DNA of 26,784 nt from Burkholderiales bacterium (GTDB taxonomy: Bacteria; Pseudomonadota; Gammaproteobacteria; Burkholderiales; Casimicrobiaceae). Where the stretch lies: positions 1 through 26,784 of the forward strand of contig JANXNO010000150.1 in the NCBI GenBank assembly GCA_025354075.1, in the 5' to 3' direction. Shown here one piece after another: positions 1 to 6,255 of this stretch (positions are counted from its first letter, which is position 1; the number at the start of each line of letters is the position of its first letter). The position numbers were made by a program, and so were the translations under genes. The notes beneath the pieces are model-generated. The model did no database searches, had not been told where the DNA came from, and saw only the letters and a list, made by a program, of their open reading frames with translations.

Positions 1-8
1 GTCATTTT

Positions 9-70
9 AGGAGCGGCTTTGCCGCGACCAATAGCGAGTGTTGCACTGCGGTCGCGGCAAAGCCGCTCCT
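9..70. repeat. REP-like inverted pair (REPIN-type hairpin)
   Basis: Two perfect 21-nt inverted arms (9-29 and 50-70) surround a 20-nt spacer. The arm core is GGAGCGGCTTTGCCGCGA, and each arm also folds on itself (GCGGC-TTT-GCCGC). This is the usual form of bacterial REP doublets. It lies 16 bp past the stop of the minus-strand kinase-phosphatase gene, so it could also protect or end that transcript, though no T-run follows. A diverged relative is at 22840-22900. Confidence 0.85.
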
Positions 71-86
71 GCAAAAGAGCATGTCG

Positions 87-1805
87 CTAACGGTTTAGAA
101 AATAAGCCAGTACAAAATTCAGAATGATCGCAGCCGCTGCTATCACCTGCCAGGTACGCAATCGATTGCGTGTCGCCAACGGCTGTCGCAGTGTGCTTTT
201 TCTGGGCGAAGCTGCTGACAACGGCCCTTGCTCAATCGCCAGTAGAAACTCTTCCGCAGTCTCAAACCGATGCGCTGGTTCAACCGCGAGCCCGCGTGAA
301 ATAATGTTTTCAAACCAACCCGGACAATCGGGTCGCCAGCGAGAAACGGGTGTGGCCTCGCCAAATTTTGGCGTCTGAAAGGGTTCAACTTCGCCGTACG
401 GAAATTTGCGCGACAGCAAGTGATAGAGCGTGACCGCAACCGCGTAAATATCGCTCTGAGCCGACGGTTCAACATTCTGAAACAGCTCGGGCGCGAGGTA
501 CGACGGCGTTCCTGCGCGAGTCGCGTTTGAAAGCTCTGCAACCTCAAAGCCAGACACTGCCACGCCGAGGTCAAGCACGCGCAATTGCCCGTCATCGCCG
601 AGATGAATATTCTCGGGCTTGATGTCGCGGTGAATGATGCTGCGACGGTGTAATGCACCCACCGCGCGTGACAACTCCACCGCGCACTTGATTGCTTCAG
701 GAATGCTGAAATGCCCGCCTGCTGCGAGTTGCTGCGCCAGCGTCTTGCCCGGATGAAAGGTGGTGAGGCTGTACGAAGCGGACGCATTCTCGGGTGGGTC
801 AACATTCTGCGCGAAAAAGCGGGCGACCACGCGCTTGTTGAGCCAACGCTCGTGCGCAAACGCAAGGCGCTCGTGCGCGTCGGCGTGCGCCTCACGGGTA
901 AGCGCCTTCATCGTTAGATCGCGTCCGTTCGCGGCATGCGAATCACGCACCCGATACAGCACCGTGACGCGCGACAGATGCATGCGTTCGAGTACGGTAA
1001 ATCCATCAAAAATCTGGCCTACTTCTTGCGGTGGCAGCGCGGGCAGCTCGCTGGCGGTCTGCAATACGTCACGCAACGCGTTCGCGTCCACGTCTTCAAC
1101 ACGCACAACAAGTGCGGTCGCGTTATCTTTGCCGCCGAGTTGATGCGCATATTCAACGATGCTGCGTGCAACGTGCTCAACAGAGTCCTTCGACGTCGCG
1201 GCGTGACTCAATTCACGCTGCAAATCGGTCGTAGCCAGCGCAGCCCACACGCCATCGCTCACCAGCGCAAACACGTCACCCCGACGCACCAGGCCAAAGC
1301 CGTGATCAGCTGTCACCGACGTGTCGAGCCCCACCGCTCGCGTGAGCACGTGCTCCATCTCGGGGCGTTGCCACACGTGATCGGTCGTGAGGCTTTGCAA
1401 CACACCGTCGCGCAACAAATAAATGCGTGTGTCGCCAACGTGCGCAAAGTGATACATGCTGCCGCGCAATACCAGCGTAGTGAGCGTCGTGGCCATCCCC
1501 AGCAAGTCGGGGCTGGCGCGCGCCTGCGTTTGCACCCAACGGTTCAGCGCGCTGTAAATCTTGTCGAGCGACTGCGACACCTCCCACGTGTCGGGCGTCG
1601 CGTAGTAGTCAGCGAGCACGTTGCGGGCGCAATGCTCGGCCGCCTCGCGACCGCCACCCGCACCAGACACGCCATCGGCAACAACCGCCGCGAAACCTTT
1701 GCTCGCCAGGTCCGCACCGTGCGGCGTGACGCAGCCGGTGAAGTCTTCATTGCGGGCGCGCGGGCCCGTGGCGCTGAAGTGCGCAACCGTGACGGAGAGG
1801 GGCAT
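87..1805 (-). CDS. PP2C-type phosphatase / Ser-Thr protein kinase fusion, membrane-anchored
   Basis: A 572-aa protein with two opposing signalling domains. Residues about 1-240 are a PP2C phosphatase, with RxxNED (17-21), ADGVSGAGGG (43-52), GDTR (124-127), SDGVW (183-187) and DNATALVV (227-234). Residues about 265-525 are a Hanks-type kinase, with a probable VAIK lysine (K300), HRDIKPEN (392-399), DLG in place of DFG (412-414) and APE (438-440). The glycine-rich loop near residues 274-284 is degenerate (HLSRVTVLY), which is unusual. One hydrophobic helix (about 552-570) ends the protein and would tether it to the membrane with both domains in the cytoplasm. It lies 30 bp behind the nitrate transporter on the same strand, so it is probably co-transcribed. 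Comparable kinase genes are known beside nitrate assimilation genes in Pseudomonas and betaproteobacteria. Its substrate is unknown; the transporter or the reductases are guesses from position only. Confidence 0.9.
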   Translation of the reverse strand: MPLSVTVAHFSATGPRARNEDFTGCVTPHGADLASKGFAAVVADGVSGAGGGREAAEHCARNVLADYYATPDTWEVSQSLDKIYSALNRWVQTQARASPDLLGMATTLTTLVLRGSMYHFAHVGDTRIYLLRDGVLQSLTTDHVWQRPEMEHVLTRAVGLDTSVTADHGFGLVRRGDVFALVSDGVWAALATTDLQRELSHAATSKDSVEHVARSIVEYAHQLGGKDNATALVVRVEDVDANALRDVLQTASELPALPPQEVGQIFDGFTVLERMHLSRVTVLYRVRDSHAANGRDLTMKALTREAHADAHERLAFAHERWLNKRVVARFFAQNVDPPENASASYSLTTFHPGKTLAQQLAAGGHFSIPEAIKCAVELSRAVGALHRRSIIHRDIKPENIHLGDDGQLRVLDLGVAVSGFEVAELSNATRAGTPSYLAPELFQNVEPSAQSDIYAVAVTLYHLLSRKFPYGEVEPFQTPKFGEATPVSRWRPDCPGWFENIISRGLAVEPAHRFETAEEFLLAIEQGPLSAASPRKSTLRQPLATRNRLRTWQVIAAAAIILNFVLAYFLNR

Positions 1806-1835
1806 AATCGCCTGAGTTTAGCGTCGAGTGCGCAG

Positions 1836-3050
1836 CTAAATCTTCGCCGTCGTCATCGCCGCGCTGCCCCACGTGGTGCGCCAGCGCTGCTTGACGATGG
1901 TGAGCCCCACCAGTGCGATTACAGCGAGTGCGGCAAAAATCAGAAACCCTGCTTGATACGTGCCCGTCAACTTTTTAGAGTAACCGAGCGATGACGCGAG
2001 GTAGAAACCACCGATACCACCCGCCATGCCGACCAGCCCGGTCATCACGCCAATTTCACGGCGGAAGCGTTGCGGTACTAGTTGAAATACAGCGCCGTTG
2101 CCCATGCCCAGTGCTAGCATGCCAATGACGAAAATGGCCAACGCAACCCACGCCGAGCTGTAGTGAAAACTCGCCAGCGTGAGCGCGACGGCGGCGACGA
2201 TGTACATCACTGACAAGCTTTTAATGCCGCCCACGCGGTCAGCCAAGTTGCCACCTAGCGGACGCATCAATGAGCCAGCGAACACGCACGCCGCCGTGAA
2301 GAATCCGGCCATTTTGGCGTCAAGACCGTATTCGGAATTGAAGTAAATCGTGAGACTCGCGGCAAGTCCGACGAAACCGCCGAACGTCACGCTGTAGAAA
2401 AACATGAACCACCACGCATCTTTGTCGCGCAGCACGGCAAGATACGCCGTGAGCGGCTTGGGCGGTGGACAATCCGGCGCGTCTTTGGCGACAATCACGT
2501 AAAAAATCAGAACAGCAATCAGCGGAATCAACGCAATACCAAACACGTTGCCCCAACCGTATGCAGCCGCCAGTGAAGGCGCGATGAGCGCGGCGAATGC
2601 GGTGCCCGAATTGCCAGCGCCTGCAATGCCAAGTGCGGTGCCCTGATGCTCCGGCGGATACCAACGTGAGGCGAGCGGCAGCGCGACGGCGAAAGACGCC
2701 CCGGCAATACCGAGTAGCACACCCAGAAACAAAACTTCGTTGTAACTGTGAATTCCCGCAATCCAAGCCCACGACAGCGCGGCAATCACCAGCACTTGCG
2801 CGATCACACCGGTCAATTTTGGCTTGAGGTGATCGACCAACACGCCCATCACGATGCGCAAGATCGCGCCGGAGAGGACCGGAACGGCCACCATCAACCC
2901 TTTTTGTCCCGCATCAAGCTGCAAATCTTTAGCAATCTGCACGCCCAATGGCCCCAGAATGACCCACACCATAAACGCGAGGTCAAAGTAAAGAAATGAT
3001 GCAAGCAGTGTGGGCCGATGCCCAGCTTGCCAAAAACCGGTGGCGGCCAT
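1836..3050 (-). CDS. narK: MFS nitrate/nitrite transporter (NarK/NasA type)
   Basis: A 404-aa inner-membrane transporter of the nitrate/nitrite porter family, with about 12 hydrophobic segments. It begins with MAATGFWQAGHRPTLLASFL. Family signatures are visible: GGFVGLAASLTIYF followed by FFTAACVFAGSLMRPLGG in the middle, and GNGAVFQLVPQRF followed by GLVGMAGGIGGFYL near the C-terminus; these are the glycine-rich nitrate signature regions. The open frame extends 51 codons further upstream, but the ATG at 3050 is preferred: it has ACGGAGCACT immediately before it (GGAG ribosome site) and the family's normal N-terminus starts here. It diverges from nirB across a 303-bp region and has its own sigma-54 promoter. 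The expected role is nitrate uptake for assimilation; nitrite exchange cannot be excluded. The Pseudomonas name for this transporter is nasA. Confidence 0.93.
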   Translation of the reverse strand: MAATGFWQAGHRPTLLASFLYFDLAFMVWVILGPLGVQIAKDLQLDAGQKGLMVAVPVLSGAILRIVMGVLVDHLKPKLTGVIAQVLVIAALSWAWIAGIHSYNEVLFLGVLLGIAGASFAVALPLASRWYPPEHQGTALGIAGAGNSGTAFAALIAPSLAAAYGWGNVFGIALIPLIAVLIFYVIVAKDAPDCPPPKPLTAYLAVLRDKDAWWFMFFYSVTFGGFVGLAASLTIYFNSEYGLDAKMAGFFTAACVFAGSLMRPLGGNLADRVGGIKSLSVMYIVAAVALTLASFHYSSAWVALAIFVIGMLALGMGNGAVFQLVPQRFRREIGVMTGLVGMAGGIGGFYLASSLGYSKKLTGTYQAGFLIFAALAVIALVGLTIVKQRWRTTWGSAAMTTAKI

Positions 3051-3089
3051 AGTGCTCCGTAAATTGTTTGTGTTTGGTGCGTGTGCTTC

Positions 3090-3104
3090 GCAAGCGCTGT
3101 GCCA
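3090..3104 (-). promoter_or_regulatory. sigma-54 (-24/-12) promoter for the transporter-kinase operon
   Basis: Read on the minus strand the sequence is TGGCAC-AGCGC-TTGC, a full match to the RpoN consensus TGGCAC-N5-TTGC with the required spacing between GG and GC. The predicted transcription start is about 12 nt downstream (near 3079), some 28 nt before the transporter ATG at 3050. This mirrors the layout of the nirB promoter. Confidence 0.8.
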
Positions 3105-3300
3105 TCGAAATCGCCTCCGATTTCCTCGTAAAAGGCAAATGTTGCACCGCAACAGAGCGCAATCGGCATGTCGCGCACTGCAAATGGACGATTTGCGCCC
3201 CATCGCGCGCAGTCGTGCTTGATTAAATTGGATGCTGCACCGCTTACCCGATCATGATTGGTGCGTGCGTTGCGACCTGGCGCGATTGCGGTGCGTGATC
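3105..3300. promoter_or_regulatory. shared upstream activator region of the nitrate divergon
   Basis: This holds the 196 bp between the two sigma-54 promoters, where an enhancer-binding activator would be expected. It contains NtrC-like half-sites TGCACC at 3143-3148 and 3236-3241 and TGGTGC at 3259-3264, but no complete NtrC site with normal spacing was seen. It also contains a perfect inverted repeat GCAAAT-N5-ATTTGC (3180-3196) and a duplicated GGTGCGTG...CTGGCGCGAT block (3260-3286 and 3290-3309). Which regulator binds is not shown by the sequence. Confidence 0.55.
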
Positions 3301-3315
3301 TGGCGCGATGCTTGC
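3301..3315 (+). promoter_or_regulatory. sigma-54 (-24/-12) promoter for nirB-nirD-nasA
   Basis: TGGCGC-GATGC-TTGC matches the RpoN consensus at every key position (GG at 3302-3303, GC at 3314-3315, 10 nt between them), differing only by G for A in the first box. The predicted start is near 3327, about 27 nt before the nirB ATG at 3354. Confidence 0.8.
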
Positions 3316-3353
3316 TAGATAGCACGCACGTTCAGAGCACTCAGGGAACAGAG

Positions 3354-5837
3354 ATGTCCACAACCGCGACGCAAGTGAAGCAAAAACTGGCCGTAATCGG
3401 CAACGGTATGGCTGGTATCCGTACGGTCGAAGAGCTGCTGAAAATCGCGCCCGACAAATACGATATCACGGTGTTCGGCACCGAGCCGCATCCCAATTAC
3501 AACCGCATTTTGTTGTCGCCCGTGCTCGCTGGCGAGCAGACGATTAGCGACATCGTTTTGAACGACTGGGATTGGTACAAAGACAACGGCATCAATCTCA
3601 TCACCGGCAGAACGATCACGGCGATTCATCGGACGCGACGCGAGTTGACTACAGATACCGGCGAAAAATTTAACTATGACCGCCTGTTGGTGGCGACCGG
3701 ATCAAACCCTTTCGTATTGCCCATCGAAGGCAACAAACTCCCTGGCGTAATCTCGTATCGAGATATCGCCGACACCGAAGCGATGATCGACGCGGCGAAG
3801 CGCTACAAAAAAGCTGTGGTGATTGGCGGTGGGTTGCTAGGGCTCGAAGCCGCGAATGGCCTCAAGCTGCGCGGCATGGACGTGACCGTTGTTCACGTGA
3901 TGCCGTGGCTCATGGAGCGTCAGCTTGATGAGAAAGCTGGCAAATTATTGCAAGGCTCACTGGAAGCCAAAGGTATCGAATTCAGGATGCAGGCGCAAAC
4001 GGAAGCGCTGGTCGCTGGCGAATCTGGTCGAGTTGCGGCCCTGCGCTTCAAAGGTGGCGAACAGATTCCTGCTGATCTCGTGGTGATGGCGGTCGGCATT
4101 CGCCCTAACACGGCACTCGCGGAAAAATCGGGCCTGCAAATAAGCGCGCGACCCGGTGGCATCATCGTCAACGACACGATGCAAACGCTGACCGACCCGC
4201 GAATCTATTCAGTTGGCGAATGTGTCAATCATCGTGGCACTGCGTACGGTCTAGTTGCGCCATTGTTTGAAATGGCGAAAGTTTGTGCAAACCATCTCGC
4301 CGAATACGGCATTGGTCGCTACGTGGGATCGGTGACGTCGACCAAGCTCAAAGTCACCGGTGTTGACCTGTTCAGCGCGGGGAATTTTCAGGGCGGCGAA
4401 GGCACGGAAGACATCACGCTGTCCGATCCGATTGGTGGCGTTTACAAACGGCTGGTGATCAAGGACGACAAGCTCGTTGGTGCCTGTTTGTATGGCGACA
4501 CGGTTGACGGCTCGTGGTACTTCAAGCTGCTGCGTGAAGGCAAAAATGTCAACGAAATTCGCGATCACCTGATGTTCGGTGAATCGAACATTGGCGACGT
4601 GGGCCATGAAGGCAACACTCGCGCTGTATCGATGAAAGACACGGATGAAGTCTGCGGTTGCAATGGTGTGTGCAAAGGCACCATCACAAAGGCGATCAAG
4701 GACAAAGGCTTGTTCACGCTTGACGAAGTGCGCAAACATACCAAGGCATCTTCAAGCTGCGGCTCATGCACCGGCCTCGTCGAACAAATTTTGATGTTCA
4801 CAGCGGGCGGCGACTACAGCGCTACGCCCAAGATGAAGCCGATGTGCGCCTGCACTGACAGCACGCATCAGCACACACGCGACGCGATCCGCGAGCAGAA
4901 GCTGCTCTCGGTGCCGGAAGTGATGAAGACGCTCGGTTGGCGTACGCCGAACGGTTGCTCGTCGTGCCGTCCGGCGCTTAACTATTACTTGCTGTCGACC
5001 TGGCCGAAAGAGTATGTTGATGATCCGCAATCACGGTACATCAACGAGCGCGCGCACGCCAACATTCAAAAAGATGGCACCTTCAGCGTGATCCCGCGCA
5101 TGTGGGGCGGCGAGACGACGGCAGATGAGTTGCGCCGCATTGCGAACGCGGTCGACAAATACAAAATTCCGACAGTGAAAGTGACCGGCGGTCAGCGCAT
5201 CGATTTACTCGGCGTGAAGAAAGAAGATTTGCCGGGCGTGTGGGCCGACATTGGCATGCCGTCCGGGCATGCGTATGCCAAAGCGTTGCGTACCGTGAAG
5301 ACCTGCGTAGGCTCCGAATGGTGTCGATTCGGCACGCAAGACAGTACGCAAATGGGCAAAGATTTAGAGCGCGCCATGTGGCGTATGTATGCGCCGCACA
5401 AGGTGAAGTACGCGGTCAGCGGCTGCCCTCGCAACTGCGCAGAAGCAGGCATTAAAGACGTGGGCATCATCGGTGTCGACTCGGGTTGGGAGATGTACGT
5501 TGCGGGCAACGGCGGCATCAAAACCGAGGTCGCGCAGTTCTTCGTCAAAGTGAAAACTTCCGACGAAGTGCTGGAGTACACCGGTGCCTTCATTCAGCTA
5601 TATCGCGAAGAGGGCTGGTATCTGGAGCGCACCGTGCATTACGTTTCGCGGGTAGGCCTCGACTACTGCAAGAAGAAAGTGGTAGACGATCCGATCAATC
5701 GCAAAGCGCTTTGGGAGCGTTTGCAATTCGCGCTCGACGGCGAACCTGATCCGTGGTTTGATTTTGATAAGGCGCGCGTGGATCAACGGCAGTTCATTCC
5801 GATAAAACCCGTGACGCCGCAAGCGGTGACCGCTTAA
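3354..5837 (+). CDS. nirB: assimilatory nitrite reductase [NAD(P)H], large subunit
   Basis: An 827-aa cytoplasmic enzyme that reduces nitrite to ammonium with six electrons from NAD(P)H, working with NirD. Domain order: FAD-binding domain starting at VIGNGMAG (14-21); second nucleotide-binding site VVIGGGLLGLEAA (155-167); first BFD-like [2Fe-2S] domain with C434/C436 and C469/C472; second BFD-like domain with C498/C500 and C535/C538; ferredoxin-like half-domain; and the siroheme/[4Fe-4S] site with CVGSEWC (651-657) and CPRNC (691-695). The frame runs 32 codons upstream, but the ATG at 3354 has an AGGGA site about 11 nt before it and begins just before the conserved nucleotide-binding fold. 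It is first in the nirB-nirD-nasA operon, behind a sigma-54 promoter. Length and domains are normal for the family. Confidence 0.97.
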   Translation: MSTTATQVKQKLAVIGNGMAGIRTVEELLKIAPDKYDITVFGTEPHPNYNRILLSPVLAGEQTISDIVLNDWDWYKDNGINLITGRTITAIHRTRRELTTDTGEKFNYDRLLVATGSNPFVLPIEGNKLPGVISYRDIADTEAMIDAAKRYKKAVVIGGGLLGLEAANGLKLRGMDVTVVHVMPWLMERQLDEKAGKLLQGSLEAKGIEFRMQAQTEALVAGESGRVAALRFKGGEQIPADLVVMAVGIRPNTALAEKSGLQISARPGGIIVNDTMQTLTDPRIYSVGECVNHRGTAYGLVAPLFEMAKVCANHLAEYGIGRYVGSVTSTKLKVTGVDLFSAGNFQGGEGTEDITLSDPIGGVYKRLVIKDDKLVGACLYGDTVDGSWYFKLLREGKNVNEIRDHLMFGESNIGDVGHEGNTRAVSMKDTDEVCGCNGVCKGTITKAIKDKGLFTLDEVRKHTKASSSCGSCTGLVEQILMFTAGGDYSATPKMKPMCACTDSTHQHTRDAIREQKLLSVPEVMKTLGWRTPNGCSSCRPALNYYLLSTWPKEYVDDPQSRYINERAHANIQKDGTFSVIPRMWGGETTADELRRIANAVDKYKIPTVKVTGGQRIDLLGVKKEDLPGVWADIGMPSGHAYAKALRTVKTCVGSEWCRFGTQDSTQMGKDLERAMWRMYAPHKVKYAVSGCPRNCAEAGIKDVGIIGVDSGWEMYVAGNGGIKTEVAQFFVKVKTSDEVLEYTGAFIQLYREEGWYLERTVHYVSRVGLDYCKKKVVDDPINRKALWERLQFALDGEPDPWFDFDKARVDQRQFIPIKPVTPQAVTA

Positions 5838-5843
5838 TCAATA

Positions 5844-5885
5844 GGGTGCGCTCCGCGCACCAGAGCCGGTGCGCGGAGCGCACCC
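5844..5885. repeat. perfect 18-bp hairpin between nirB and nirD
   Basis: Arms 5844-5861 and 5868-5885 (left arm GGGTGCGCTCCGCGCACC) are perfect complements around a 6-nt loop, AGAGCC. The sequence begins TAGGGTG at 5842, like the hisG/hisD repeat at 25078. It lies 6 bp after the nirB stop and ends 10 bp before the nirD ATG. There is no T-run, so it is not a standard terminator. An intra-operon hairpin could stabilise the nirB mRNA or lower nirD expression (inference). Confidence 0.85.
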
Positions 5886-5895
5886 TGTAAAGACT

Positions 5896-6234
5896 ATGAG
5901 TGCGATTGAGACAGAGATGACCTGGCGATACGTTTGCAAACTGGATGATTTACCCGTGCTGGGTGCCCGCGTTCTCGAGCGTGGTGAAGAAGAGGGCGGT
6001 AACGTCGCCGTGTTCCGCAATGATCAGAATGTGGTGTTCGCGCTGCTCGATAAATGTCCGCACAAGGGAGGCCCCTTGTCGCAGGGCATCGTGTTTGGTG
6101 AGCGCGTGGCTTGTCCGCTGCACAACTGGACGATCGAGCTTAAAAGCGGTGACGCTGCCGCGCCCGATGTCGGCTGCACGGCGCGCTTTGACGTGAAAAT
6201 TAATAACGGTGACGTTTTCGTTGACCTGCCGTAG
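5896..6234 (+). CDS. nirD: nitrite reductase [NAD(P)H], small subunit (Rieske-type)
   Basis: A 112-aa Rieske-fold protein that pairs with NirB. The two halves of a [2Fe-2S] Rieske site are intact: CPHKGGPLSQG and, after the usual gap, CPLHNW. Some NirD proteins lack the cluster ligands, but this one keeps the C-x-H and C-x2-H pattern, so it could bind a cluster. The chosen start is the ATG at 5896 (MSAIETEMTWRYVC). A second in-frame ATG at 5917 (MTWRYVC) is possible, with a GAG-rich stretch before it, and no strong ribosome site distinguishes them. The frame also runs upstream into the hairpin, which is unlikely to be coding. It is the second gene of the operon, 21 bp before nasA. Confidence 0.93.
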   Translation: MSAIETEMTWRYVCKLDDLPVLGARVLERGEEEGGNVAVFRNDQNVVFALLDKCPHKGGPLSQGIVFGERVACPLHNWTIELKSGDAAAPDVGCTARFDVKINNGDVFVDLP

Positions 6235-6255
6235 CCGACGCGGTCAGCCCTAGCG

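Noticed and set aside
936..1994. 352-aa open frame on the plus strand
   Set aside because: It is antisense to the PP2C-kinase gene, whose domains are clear; composition (Arg/His-rich) is that of a shadow frame.
3277..3289. First TGGCGC copy as a second nirB sigma-54 promoter
   Set aside because: The TTGC lies 2 nt after the first box rather than 5 nt, so the GG/GC spacing is wrong.
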